NCBI GenBank assembly: GCA_963803775.1
Contig: CAWDNS010000004.1
Location: 62,001 to 126,000 of the forward strand
Length of the DNA: 64,000 nucleotides
DNA from: JABCZH01 sp963803775
GTDB taxonomy: Bacteria; Acidobacteriota; Terriglobia; Terriglobales; Acidobacteriaceae
Direction of reading: 5' to 3'
Part shown: piece by piece, positions 16,237 through 25,236 of the stretch
How the letters are laid out: every line of letters starts with the position of its first letter
How positions within the stretch are numbered: position 1 is the first letter of the stretch
Made by a program: the position numbers and the translations under genes
Notes under the pieces: generated by a model
Database searches by the model: none
Seen by the model: only the letters and a program-made list of their open reading frames with translations
What the model was told of the DNA's origin: nothing

Positions 16237-16736
16237 GTTTTCTGATAAGTAAGTGCCAATATTCAGTGTGCCTGAAGTTAACTTACTGAAACTGGATAAC
16301 TTGAGCCGGTTCGCGTCCTTGGTTGGTATTGTTTTCTACGGGCTTTCACTTTGCGGCTCCAAACCGGCAATCTGCGGATTCGATTCGCTCGTTTCGGTTC
16401 GACCGCGACTCTTTAGAATCGGAACGAAATCATCGACTTAGGTCGGCGGCTGCCAATCCGTCGTTGCCTCGTGAACATTCCCGCTCCTGCGACGAAAAAA
16501 GGGAGAGCGCCCGTGAGCAGTTTTCTAGGTTAACTATCAGACTCCATGGTGCTTACGCTGTAATTTCCGCTGAGCTACTTTCAGCGCTGAACTTGCATGA
16601 TCGTAAGCCCCTGCTTGAAACCCGGTTGGGTGAGTAATCGCATTGGCTGGGGATTGTGAACCCGCGTACATCTTTACTTGCTCTGTCCGCAGGGGAGCCA
16701 ACTGTAAGTCCGACCGCCAGAAGGCTTCTCGAAGCG

Positions 16737-16745
16737 TGTTATAAT
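16737..16745 (+). promoter_or_regulatory. extended -10 promoter for the primase gene
   Basis: TGTTATAAT is a perfect extended -10 element. No good -35 lies at 16-18 bp, as is usual for extended -10 promoters. It would give a leader of about 180 nt before the primase ATG. Confidence 0.5.
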
Positions 16746-16870
16746 CAGTACATGGGGAAAGAGAGGCAACGATGAAGTAACGACACCGACATAGGGTGTT
16801 CTTGGGAGTTAGCTCTCCACCAACCGAGATGATAACCGGTTGGGAGAATGCCCGGCGCTGAAGCGCACAA

Positions 16871-16902
16871 CGCTGTCCCAAAACGAGGGCGGCGATTTTT
16901 TT
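16871..16902 (+). terminator. intrinsic terminator/attenuator in primase leader
   Basis: An 8-bp stem (CGCTGTCC with GGGCGGCG, two G-U pairs), 8-nt loop, then one A and seven Ts. It lies inside the leader, 30 bp before the primase ATG, preceded by further stem-loops (GGAG/CTCC at about 16805, CCAACCG/CGGTTGG at about 16822, GCGCT/AGCGC at about 16856). This arrangement suggests transcriptional attenuation of the replication gene. Confidence 0.5.
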
Positions 16903-16932
16903 GGTCTGAAGTAGGTCAAAGGAGGATTCCCA

Positions 16933-19383
16933 ATGGAAAAAAAGTCAATTATGAGTGTTCTGGCGGAACTAGATGCGGGCGTTGCTGCAATGGATGTCGA
17001 TCAGTCGCCCAACCAGCCCAATGAAAACCCCGCTGTCTCCGGAAGCAGTTCACCCCCGCAAGACGATGCTTCGACAGGCGACCCTTCTCTGACCCGGCAC
17101 AACTCACAATCCGTACGTGCCTCTAACACCTATCCGGGTTTCAAGAACGTCGCTTCGGAGATGGTGTGCCGAGGCGTACCGGTTATACCGATCCCTCCGT
17201 GCGAAAAAGGCACCAAGCTTGTCAACTGGCCGAGCCTCGCTACGACTGATGTAGCTCAGGTGGAGAAGTGGCACAGCGAGAACCCAAACTACAACTGCGG
17301 TGCTGTCGCCAAGCCGGATGGTTTCTGGATGCTCGATTGTGACCTGATGGATTTACCGCAGCGGATCGAGGAAGAAACCCAAAAGTCTATTCCCGCGACA
17401 CTCAAGGTTCGTTCAAGAAGGGGATTTCACTTCTATTTCCGGCAAACCGACGCCTCGCGCAAGCTCGGCAACCGCAACGTCAGGGGCTTGTTCGAGGCTC
17501 AGGTTTCCAACAAATATGTAGTAGCTCCGGGAAGCATACATCCGGACACGAAACAACCATACAAGATCATTGACGACAGCCCAATTATTGAAGCACCGGT
17601 ATGGCTGTGCGAGTGGCTAGCGAACGTGGGGAAGCCCGAGTCTACCGTGCTCGAAAAGGAGAACTTTGAACACAGAATTGTTGGCGAGGGCGGACGAAAT
17701 AACTATCTAACCTCCGAAGCAGGACGACTGCGACGGGCGGGATTATCGCTGGACGGGTTGGAATCTGAGTTGTTGCGGAGAAACGAAGAAATGTGCGATC
17801 CGCCGCTGGATGAAAAAGAGGTTCTGGCAATTGCCAAGTCCGTGGGTCGGTACGAGCCAGCGCGTACTCCGGGAAAGCAGTTTGCGAAGACCGACTTGGG
17901 CAATGCCGAACGATTCGCTGCCGATCACAAGGACTCAGCCAAGTACTGCCATGATTTGAACAAATGGCTGATCTGGCAAGACACACGTTGGGTTCCGGAT
18001 TCCACGGGCAAGGTCATGCAGATGGCGAAACACACCGCCCGTTCAATCCTAAACGAGGCTACTGAGCTAGACGATGACCAAAGACCGGCCTTAGCTAAGC
18101 ACGCCCTCAAGTCCGAGCAAGAGCACAGCATCAAAGCGATGGTCAGCTTGGCCCGATATGAAAAGGAAATCCCTGTTCGGCTCAAAGACCTTGATTGCGA
18201 TCCGATGTTGCTTAACGTCCGAAACGGATCGCTAAACCTTGCGACGGGATCGCTGAGAGAGCATGGGCGAGAAGACTTCATCACGAAGATCGCGCCTGTT
18301 GAGTACCGCTCGGACGCTACGTGTCCGCAATGGATGCAGTTCCTTGCTGATATCACTGACGGTGACATCGAACTACAAAAGTACCTGCAACGCGCAGTCG
18401 GCTACACCCTGACGGGAGAAACGGACGAGCACGCCCTCTTCCTGTTGTACGGAACCGGTTGCAACGGAAAAACGACGTTTTTGGAAGTGCTGCAACATAT
18501 CTTGGGTGACTACGCGCAACAGGCCGATTTTGACACCTTTATGACTCTACGCCGCTCTGGTGGTGCAGCCCGGAGCGATCTGGCTATGCTTCGCGGTAAG
18601 CGATTCGTGAAGGCTACAGAATCTGAGCACGGAAAACAGATGGCCGAGGCGTTCGTGAAGGCGATTACCGGCGGGGACACCGTGACCGCAAGGTTTCTCT
18701 ATGGCGAGTATTTCGAGTTCAAACCCCAGTTCAAACTATGGCTGGGAACCAACCACAAACCTATGATTCGCGGCACCGACGAAGGTATCTGGCGTCGTAT
18801 CCGGCTGGTGCCATTCACTGTGCGGATTCCGGAAACAAAGAAAGACCCAACGCTCGGAAGAAAGCTCATAGCCGAAGCCGATGGAATTCTCCGATGGGCT
18901 GTCGAAGGTCTGAAAGATTACCGACAGCATGGGCTGAACGAACCCTCCGCCGTAAAGGACGCAACCGACCAATACCGGAAGGATCAAGACGCCCTCGCAC
19001 ACTTTATCGAGGCAAGATGTGTCGAGTCTTCGAGAGCTGAGGCAAAAGCGCGGGGACTGTACGAGGAATACAAGAAGTGGGCACACGACACGGAGGAGTT
19101 CGTGATGCGTGAGAGGGATTTCTCCCAAGCCTTGAACGAGCGTGGTTTCACGCGTGTGAAGTTGAATCATGGGATTGTGTGGCGGGGCATTGGGCTGGCT
19201 ACGACAATTGATTGGCCGGGGGTGGCCACAAGCCCAGATTCTAGTGAAGGCAGTGCAGTCAAAAAAGCTACTTTCCCACATGGAGATTTCATAGGAGAGT
19301 CTGCGTTTCATCCTCCACTCCCTACACTAACTGCGGCTCGTCCGGAAAACGGACAGGGAAGGAGTGGCGATGAACTTAACTGA
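16933..19383 (+). CDS. primase-polymerase / SF3 helicase replication protein (P4/D5-like)
   Basis: 816 residues, with AAAGGAGGA before the ATG. After a disordered N-terminus of about 65 residues comes a prim-pol-like domain (VPVIPIPPCEKGTK ... FWMLDCDLMDL, RSRRGFHFYFRQT), a primase C-terminal-like helical part (GGRNNYLTSEAGRLRRAG), a D5_N-like segment, and an SF3 helicase core with Walker A GTGCNGKT at residues 507-514 and sensor-type LWLGTNHKP. It would unwind and prime replication of the element after excision. Such proteins are the hallmark of phage satellites and integrative plasmids. The next gene overlaps its end by 14 nt. Confidence 0.9.
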   Translation: MEKKSIMSVLAELDAGVAAMDVDQSPNQPNENPAVSGSSSPPQDDASTGDPSLTRHNSQSVRASNTYPGFKNVASEMVCRGVPVIPIPPCEKGTKLVNWPSLATTDVAQVEKWHSENPNYNCGAVAKPDGFWMLDCDLMDLPQRIEEETQKSIPATLKVRSRRGFHFYFRQTDASRKLGNRNVRGLFEAQVSNKYVVAPGSIHPDTKQPYKIIDDSPIIEAPVWLCEWLANVGKPESTVLEKENFEHRIVGEGGRNNYLTSEAGRLRRAGLSLDGLESELLRRNEEMCDPPLDEKEVLAIAKSVGRYEPARTPGKQFAKTDLGNAERFAADHKDSAKYCHDLNKWLIWQDTRWVPDSTGKVMQMAKHTARSILNEATELDDDQRPALAKHALKSEQEHSIKAMVSLARYEKEIPVRLKDLDCDPMLLNVRNGSLNLATGSLREHGREDFITKIAPVEYRSDATCPQWMQFLADITDGDIELQKYLQRAVGYTLTGETDEHALFLLYGTGCNGKTTFLEVLQHILGDYAQQADFDTFMTLRRSGGAARSDLAMLRGKRFVKATESEHGKQMAEAFVKAITGGDTVTARFLYGEYFEFKPQFKLWLGTNHKPMIRGTDEGIWRRIRLVPFTVRIPETKKDPTLGRKLIAEADGILRWAVEGLKDYRQHGLNEPSAVKDATDQYRKDQDALAHFIEARCVESSRAEAKARGLYEEYKKWAHDTEEFVMRERDFSQALNERGFTRVKLNHGIVWRGIGLATTIDWPGVATSPDSSEGSAVKKATFPHGDFIGESAFHPPLPTLTAARPENGQGRSGDELN

Positions 19384-19825
19384 GTTTGCAGAGAAGCACC
19401 GACTGAAGTTGAAGCGTGACAAGCAGGACGATACTGTCATCATCCCCGGTCACAAGGGGAAATCCCATGCGTACGAGTATGGGGAAGGTCTTCTCGGCGT
19501 TGTGGTCATGCCTGAGACCGGCACGTCTAACTGGTGGACGGCTGCACGCAAGGCTTTCGTAGCGGCAGGAATGCAGGTTAGACAGAACGGTGATTGTGAA
19601 GGAGCAGCGACGTTCGACCCCAACAATCCGGCACAGGTTCGCGTCGTCTTCAAGTATGCCGGTATCCTCCGTCGCCGGGAGGTGTCTTCGGCTCAAAGAG
19701 AGTCGCTAGTCAAAGCCCGAGCGATGGCACCTCAAAATTTGATGACTCAGACCCCTGCGCCCGAGGCACTTTTGACGCCTAAAAACGACGATCAGGGGCT
19801 TGGTGGTGGTCCGGCATCAGCTTGA
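19370..19825 (+). CDS. hypothetical protein coupled to the primase
   Basis: 151 residues from the ATG at 19370, with GGAAGGAG 5 nt upstream inside the primase 3' end; translationally coupled. Compact N-terminal part (NLTEFAEKHRLKLKRDKQDD) followed by a Pro/Ala-rich tail. Short proteins in this position are common on elements with prim-pol/helicase genes, so an accessory replication role is likely, but no domain is recognised. Confidence 0.65.
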   Translation: MNLTEFAEKHRLKLKRDKQDDTVIIPGHKGKSHAYEYGEGLLGVVVMPETGTSNWWTAARKAFVAAGMQVRQNGDCEGAATFDPNNPAQVRVVFKYAGILRRREVSSAQRESLVKARAMAPQNLMTQTPAPEALLTPKNDDQGLGGGPASA

Positions 19826-20125
19826 CGATTTAAGGCCGAAAAGTGCCGTTTCTAGAGAAGTGGCGGGCGATCCAGAAAACGAACAGGTGAAACGGGAGCT
19901 TCCAATTCTGTCCGGTTACTGAACGCGGAAATCGGAAGCAGGCAGTCACAGGCGTTCGGTTAACGAACGGAAGGTGAGCAGCCGACTGAGGGGCCGTCCC
20001 GTAACTGAACGCAGGTGGGAAGCGGAGCGAAGGCGTTCGGTTAATGAACGGGAGATTGGCCGCACAAGCACCTGAGACTCGTTCGGTCAGCCGGAAACTA
20101 GGTTCCCCTTTCCGATTTAAGGCCG
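19826..20125. other. iteron array, candidate replication origin
   Basis: About five degenerate copies of GGTTAnYGAACG have their GAAC cores at 19881, 19921, 19965, 20007 and 20046, i.e. steps of 40, 44, 42 and 39 bp, close to four helical turns. Two copies extend to CGTTCGGTTAACGAACGG-like palindromes (19954-19970 and 20035-20051). A 13-bp direct repeat CGATTTAAGGCCG brackets the array at 19826 and 20113. The 474 bp between the primase partner and the integrase hold no gene. Origin function is inferred from repeats and position. Confidence 0.6.
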
Positions 20126-20145
20126 GGGTAGGAACCCCCTCGGCC
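20121..20145. terminator. GC-rich hairpin before integrase leader
   Basis: GGCCGGGG and CCCC..CGGCC form a stem around a TAGGAA loop with a 2-nt bulge. No T tract follows, so terminator strength is doubtful; it may be part of the origin. Confidence 0.3.
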
Positions 20146-20299
20146 TGAAGCTTCCGCAACCCCTTTACTAGGCGGTACGCGATTGGAGGAGAACATGTGA
20201 AGAAAAATCCTTAAGCACGCGAAAACGCCCATTCAGGGCAGCACTCGGAAAGTTGCGAATTCTGGGGATGCTTCAAATTCACCGCAAGAAATGTAGCAA

Positions 20300-21613
20300 A
20301 TGAGCAATGAGAACACGTCCAAAAACCCGTCTTGCTTAAGCGGGAATTCCCCTCCGCCGCACGGCCCACAGCCTTGCATTTCCAAAACCAGCAGTGTCAG
20401 CTCCTCTTGTGATGGTAGTATTTCGCAGGGACAGTCGAGTCAAAGTTCGGTTGGAGGGAACTTGGCTCGAAGACGGTATCAAAAAGGCAGCTTGTTCTTG
20501 AGAGGAAAGAATCCCGTGTGGGTTGGCCGTTGGCTCGAAGATGTGGAAGAGAACGGGCAGATCACCCGGTTGCACAAGTCGGAAGTGATCGGCACGAAGA
20601 AAGACTTCCCAAGCCAGCGTCTTGCTCAACGCGAGTTGGACATTCGCCTCTCGCGCATCAATTCCACAACCTACCGCGCTCAGAAGATCGTGAGCTTCGC
20701 GGACTTCGCAGAGCGTTGGAAGCGTAACATCATGTCAAATTACAAACCGAGTTCGCAGTCCGGCATGAAGTCCTCAATCAATCGCCGGATCGTGCCCCGG
20801 TTTGGTCATCTGCGACTGCATGAGATTTCCACGGAGATGCTCCAGCAATTCCTCACTGATGCTCAGGTGAAACCCAAGACGGTGCGGAATCTCTACATCA
20901 CGTTCAAGTTGATGTGGGCAACCGCAAAGGCTTGGGGCTACACAGAGAAAAACATCTGTGAGGGGATCGTGCTCCCGAAGATGACACGCCCAGTTCGACC
21001 GTGGTTCACCGAGGAGGAGATGCGGAGGATCATCTCCGAAGCGGAGGAGCCATACAAAACGATGTTTTGGATTTGCGCTGAGACGGGCATTCGCGGAGGG
21101 GAGCTGTGCGGCCTTCAGGTGGAAGATTTCCGGCAGGATGTCCGGCTGCTCTCCATCAAGCGTGCGGCTTGGAAGGGCACGCTGCAAGACCCAAAGACGG
21201 AGAATGCCTTCCGAAGATTCGCTGTCTCAACACAGTTGGCCGATCACCTGAAACTCTACCTGCTCAATCACAGGAGGGAGAATCCCGAGCGTTTGCTCTT
21301 CTGCACGCGCAACGGAACTGCCTTCAATAACCGGGACATCGTGGATCAAGTGCTGCATCCGATCCTAGAACGTCTCAAGATACAGCGGGCCGGGCTGCAC
21401 GCTTTCCGGCACGGCAACGCAACCATGCTGGACGGGTTGAGGGCACCGATGCGTGTGCGGCAAGATCGACTGGGCCACGCAGACGCAGCACTGACGCTCG
21501 GCACGTACACGCACATGGTGAGCAACGATGATCGGAAGGTTGCCGATGAGTTGGGAGGAATTCTTTGCCCAACTTTAGGCAAAGAATCCGAGGTTGAAGC
21601 GGCTAACACCTAG
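20300..21613 (+). CDS. tyrosine recombinase, site-specific integrase
   Basis: 437 residues. A low-complexity Ser-rich N-terminus of about 50 residues is followed by an arm-type DNA-binding part, a SAM-like core-binding domain (about 130-225) and the catalytic domain. Active-site residues visible: Arg265 (GIRGGEL), His367 and Arg370 (HAFRHG), His393 (LGHADA) and nucleophile Tyr403 (GTYTHM). It ends 43 bp before tRNA-Cys, so that tRNA is the likely attachment site. No excisionase is recognised next to it. Confidence 0.9.
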   Translation: MSNENTSKNPSCLSGNSPPPHGPQPCISKTSSVSSSCDGSISQGQSSQSSVGGNLARRRYQKGSLFLRGKNPVWVGRWLEDVEENGQITRLHKSEVIGTKKDFPSQRLAQRELDIRLSRINSTTYRAQKIVSFADFAERWKRNIMSNYKPSSQSGMKSSINRRIVPRFGHLRLHEISTEMLQQFLTDAQVKPKTVRNLYITFKLMWATAKAWGYTEKNICEGIVLPKMTRPVRPWFTEEEMRRIISEAEEPYKTMFWICAETGIRGGELCGLQVEDFRQDVRLLSIKRAAWKGTLQDPKTENAFRRFAVSTQLADHLKLYLLNHRRENPERLLFCTRNGTAFNNRDIVDQVLHPILERLKIQRAGLHAFRHGNATMLDGLRAPMRVRQDRLGHADAALTLGTYTHMVSNDDRKVADELGGILCPTLGKESEVEAANT

Positions 21614-21656
21614 CCGTTACAATCGAATAGCAAGAATGTTCTTTCCCAAGTGAGAG

Positions 21657-21731
21657 GGCGCGGTACCCAAGTGGTAAGGGAGAGGTCTGCAAAACCTTTA
21701 TGCGTCGGTTCGATTCCGACCCGCGCCTCCA
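21657..21731 (+). tRNA. tRNA-Cys (GCA)
   Basis: Full cloverleaf: 7-bp acceptor stem GGCGCGG/CCGCGCC, D arm CCC/GGG, anticodon stem GAGGT/ACCTT with loop CTGCAAA (anticodon GCA, Cys), T arm GTCGG-TTCGATT-CCGAC, and an encoded CCA end. Borders the integrase, with the island on the tRNA 5' side. I found no second copy of its ends in the window to mark the far attachment site. Confidence 0.95.
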
Positions 21732-21795
21732 GTCTATTCGACCCCTGCCTTTGAACTGAACGAAAACATTAGCAGCCATCTCTCCGATCGATTCG

Positions 21796-22338
21796 CTAGA
21801 TCTTTTCGAAGAAGTGGGCAACCTTCTTCCCAGAATCCTCGGTGGAGTAGACCACAACTTTCGCGCCCTTTTCGCTTCCCTCCCCAATGTCTTTGCCAGC
21901 ATCTTTGGCAGCGTGGTCGGTGAGCTTGAAGGTTTTCTCGGAGCCATCGGCGGTCTTCACCACCAGGGTCTTTCCACCTCGATCAATCTCTTTGATTGTG
22001 CCTTCGGTCGCTTTGAGTCCGCCCTTGCCAATCTTGTCCACTTCAACTGCCGTATCTTCCGTTCCTCGTTCGGTGTAATGGGCCACGACCTCCGAACCTT
22101 TGGTCACGCCGTGCCAGGAATCCTTGGCTGCGTCTGCGGAAGCTCGGGCACCGTGGACGGTGGTTTCTTTTACCAGATGCAACGAGTGCTCGGTCCCGTC
22201 GGCCGTCTTCACCACTACCGTGTGGCCAGCCGAGTCCACCTTCGAAACCGTCCCATGGACGGCGCTCACCACGTCGTCCGCAGCGTAAGCAACCGATACC
22301 AGCGATAATGCAGCGACCACTCCCATTACTTTGTTCAT
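21796..22338 (-). CDS. secreted protein with two internal repeats
   Basis: 180 residues with a signal peptide (MNKVMGVVAALSLVSVAYA). Two related beta-rich modules, VHGTVSKVDSAGHTVVVKTA and EGTIKEIDRGGKTLVVKTAD, each followed by a Lys/Glu-rich segment, show internal duplication. Probably periplasmic; function unknown. First chromosomal gene beyond the tRNA; good AAGGAGCTG site before the ATG. Confidence 0.75.
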   Translation of the reverse strand: MNKVMGVVAALSLVSVAYAADDVVSAVHGTVSKVDSAGHTVVVKTADGTEHSLHLVKETTVHGARASADAAKDSWHGVTKGSEVVAHYTERGTEDTAVEVDKIGKGGLKATEGTIKEIDRGGKTLVVKTADGSEKTFKLTDHAAKDAGKDIGEGSEKGAKVVVYSTEDSGKKVAHFFEKI

Positions 22339-22389
22339 TACCTTGCAGCTCCTTTTCGTTTTTTAGATTCAACCGAGTCCTGAATTTGT

Positions 22390-23067
22390 TCAGTGTAGCG
22401 GCGGCGGAGTCATCCCCATAAACGCCGTCCCGCGAAATTTCCCCTGGGCATCGAAATTCCAGGTGAATATCGCAAATCCGGCGCGTTCACAGGCGTGGCA
22501 TCCGTTGATCAACGGATAGCCCACCATAAACTGGGTTCCGCCGTCCGGCCCCGACTGCGAGGTGGGCCATATCTTGCCATCGCGATCTCCCGGCCACACA
22601 TCGACCTTGGGAAACTGATTCTTGAGGTCCTGAAACTGGAAGCTCTGCTTCATCGCCTTGGTGTCGAGCAGCTTCAAATCCTCGACGTTGACGATCGCTG
22701 GCCGTCCATTCACCAGCAAAAGACCATAGTTCGTGTTGGCGCGCAAGGGATAGTTGATCCACGCGAAGGCAACCGGGCTTCCGCCCTGGAAACCGGTCAT
22801 CACGCCGAAGTCGCCGTGGCTCTGGTTGAAGAGTTCGCGCGTAAAGCTGACGGCCGCAGTTGGGGCGCCTGCCTGCACCATCTGCCCAATCATGCACTCG
22901 GCTTCGGGATGGGAAGATTTGTCGCAAACCGCGTGAGCGCTGGCAAGGAATTGCGGCGGAAGCTGCCATACCGCCGACGCATCAACCTTCCCGGGCCCAC
23001 TTTGCGACTGTGCGGTCGAGCATCCAGCCAACCAGGTCACTGCGAGTAGCAATCGAGCGTAGCGCAT
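22390..23067 (-). CDS. hypothetical lipoprotein
   Basis: 225 residues with a lipobox LAGC at about 13-16. Mature protein contains HACERAGFAIFTWNFDAQG and several Cys. No recognised domain. Lies 51 bp upstream of the 21796-22338 gene on the same strand; co-transcription possible. Confidence 0.65.
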   Translation of the reverse strand: MRYARLLLAVTWLAGCSTAQSQSGPGKVDASAVWQLPPQFLASAHAVCDKSSHPEAECMIGQMVQAGAPTAAVSFTRELFNQSHGDFGVMTGFQGGSPVAFAWINYPLRANTNYGLLLVNGRPAIVNVEDLKLLDTKAMKQSFQFQDLKNQFPKVDVWPGDRDGKIWPTSQSGPDGGTQFMVGYPLINGCHACERAGFAIFTWNFDAQGKFRGTAFMGMTPPPLH

Positions 23068-23235
23068 ACTGTTCCTTCGGGAGCAAACATTCTATACCTT
23101 GCCGGCTCAGTGCCGGGGAATCTGGCTCGTGCGCTCATGTGTTCTCCAACCCGTCCGCTCTGCTATACTCAACCCGTTTCCGCTGACAACAAAATGTTTG
23201 ACTGTTGCTAGTCGGAATCCTAGTTCCTGATCCCC

Positions 23236-24132
23236 ATGGTCACTTCCGCAAATCCCATACCGCGCCATATCGCAAGGCAAGGTTTAACGGCCAAGCTTCG
23301 GGATTACTACACTCTCACCAAGCCCGAGGTGAACCTGCTGATTTTGATGACCACGTCCGGCGGATACTACTTGGGCACTCGCGGGTCGCTCAACGTCGTG
23401 GGGCTGGTAAACACTCTTGTCGGGACCTTGCTAGTGGCCAGCGGCACCGCAACCCTGAATCAATGGATGGAACGGGTATGGGACGGCAAGATGCGCCGTA
23501 CTGCGTCGCGCCCCTTGCCCTCCGGCCGGCTCAGCACCCGCGAGGCCTTCTGGTTCGGCAGCATTCTTAGTACTCTGGGTGGACTATACCTAGCCGTGAT
23601 GATCAATCAGCTTGCCGCGCTTCTCGCCGTCTCAACCTTGCTTTCGTATCTGCTAATTTATACGCCGCTTAAGCGCAAGACACCTCTTTGCACATTGTTA
23701 GGCGCTTTCCCCGGAGCCATGCCCACTTTGATCGGTTGGGCCGCGGCCTCTGGACGCATCGACCCAGCGGCATGGTTCCTGTTCGCTATTCTTTTCCTTT
23801 GGCAGTTTCCCCATTTTCTCGCTATCGCATTGATGTATCAGGAAGATTACGACCGTGCCGGCTATCGCATGCTGCCCAGCTTCGACGTGGATTTCCGCTT
23901 TACCCGAGCCGAAATCCTCGGTTTTACCGTAGTTCTGGTTCTCACCACACTGCTGCCAACCGTCCATGCCGGACTCCCCTATCTGGCTGTAATGCTATCG
24001 GCGGGCGCGTTCTTGCTGTACCATGTTGTCCGCTTGACTAAGTCTGCGTCTAAGACCTTAGCCAGCCGCGTGGTGCACGCCTCGGTGATTTACCTGCCGC
24101 TGGTTTTGTTAATAATCGCCTGGAAGCGATGA
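23236..24132 (+). CDS. ctaB: protoheme IX farnesyltransferase (heme o synthase)
   Basis: 298 residues, typical length. A UbiA-type prenyltransferase with about eight membrane helices. The conserved first loop NQWMERVWDGKMRRTASRPL carries the Asp/Arg residues that bind farnesyl diphosphate-magnesium and heme; LTKPEVNLL at the N-terminus is also typical. It converts heme b to heme o for terminal oxidases. No oxidase or ctaA gene is adjacent in this window. Confidence 0.93.
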   Translation: MVTSANPIPRHIARQGLTAKLRDYYTLTKPEVNLLILMTTSGGYYLGTRGSLNVVGLVNTLVGTLLVASGTATLNQWMERVWDGKMRRTASRPLPSGRLSTREAFWFGSILSTLGGLYLAVMINQLAALLAVSTLLSYLLIYTPLKRKTPLCTLLGAFPGAMPTLIGWAAASGRIDPAAWFLFAILFLWQFPHFLAIALMYQEDYDRAGYRMLPSFDVDFRFTRAEILGFTVVLVLTTLLPTVHAGLPYLAVMLSAGAFLLYHVVRLTKSASKTLASRVVHASVIYLPLVLLIIAWKR

Positions 24133-24270
24133 GACCTGGTCTGGTACTCTACTAGACTGGTTTAGCCTGGCTCTCATCCATTAAGTTGGGTCTCTTGGTT
24201 TCCGAGAGTGCCGAACTGCGGGTGCCGATTCCCAATTCGGGAAACGATGCGATGGGTACGATTCGAGTTT

Positions 24271-24294
24271 TTCCGGTCTGTTACGAAACCGGAA
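24271..24294. promoter_or_regulatory. inverted repeat upstream of XRE/S24-like gene
   Basis: TTCCGGT and ACCGGAA arms separated by 10 bp, within the 294-bp gap before the 24427 regulator. Possible autoregulatory operator. Nothing else in this gap resembles a gene. Confidence 0.3.
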
Positions 24295-24426
24295 CAAGAG
24301 CTTGGCCGGAAACAAGGTCGGGGTGCGGATATCTCCTGGTGCTTTCGAGTTGCGATTTCGCTCCGCGAGAACTCCGTGTAACTGGCTAAGTTTGCAGATG
24401 TTCTTGATAGGTTGAAGGGGGATCCA

Positions 24427-25236
24427 ATGTGTCCGGGTGGACAGAATCTACGCTTGCTCCGCGAGCAGCTCGGCTTGACCATGAAGGATGTGGAGAACGC
24501 CAGCGCGCGCATGGCGCAGAAGCATGGCAATGACGAGTTCGTCATCCCTCCCAGCCGGCTTTCCGATATCGAAACAAAAGGCGTAGTGCCCAGCATCTTC
24601 CGTTTATATTCATTTGCCGCCATCTACCGCCGCGACATTCGCGAGCTTATGTCCTGGTATGGCGTGGACTTGAACGCAATGGCTTCAGACCTGGACTTTG
24701 TGATTCCTCCGAAGTCTCATGTGTCCGAAGCCTTGGCTAATCTTTCGGCGGTGCAAGTGCCGCTGCGCCTGGACCCTAGTTTCGACCCCCGCCGCACCGT
24801 GAATTTTGGACGCATGGTCGAACAGTGGGGACTGGTACCGCTCGCCTACCTGGCCCAGTTCGCATCCTGCCAGTTCACCTACGGTTATATTGGAAGCGAA
24901 GATCTAAGCATGTATCCCATTCTCCCTCCGGGAAGTTTTGTGCAGGTGGATGAATCCAGAAACAAAGTTGCGGAAGGGGGCTGGAGATCAGAATACGAGC
25001 GGCCCATTTACTTCGTGGAAACCCGCAGTGGACACGTGTGTTGCTGGTGCACCTTGACCAAAGAAGATCTGATTTTGCAACCCCATCCCTTGTCGCCGGT
25101 CGCCGCCCGGGCGTTGCGCTATCCCCAACAGGCGGAAGTCATCGGTCAAGTGGTGGGCGTGGCCATCAAACTCGGGGAATGGCGCGCGATGTTTGATGCG
25201 TCAACAAACTCGAAAGCGCATGAAGCACTGAACTAA
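24427..25236 (+). CDS. XRE-family regulator with S24/LexA-like C-terminal region
   Basis: 269 residues from the ATG at 24427, preceded by AAGGGGGAT. N-terminal HTH (NLRLLREQLGLTMKDVENAS ... PSRLSDIETKG) and a C-terminal part with a SEDLSMYPILPPGSFVQVDE segment like the S24 peptidase/LexA fold (usually SMxPTL..GD). The Ser is present but a clear catalytic Lys region is not, so it may bind a ligand without self-cleavage. Common type in Acidobacteriota. Confidence 0.75.
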   Translation: MCPGGQNLRLLREQLGLTMKDVENASARMAQKHGNDEFVIPPSRLSDIETKGVVPSIFRLYSFAAIYRRDIRELMSWYGVDLNAMASDLDFVIPPKSHVSEALANLSAVQVPLRLDPSFDPRRTVNFGRMVEQWGLVPLAYLAQFASCQFTYGYIGSEDLSMYPILPPGSFVQVDESRNKVAEGGWRSEYERPIYFVETRSGHVCCWCTLTKEDLILQPHPLSPVAARALRYPQQAEVIGQVVGVAIKLGEWRAMFDASTNSKAHEALN

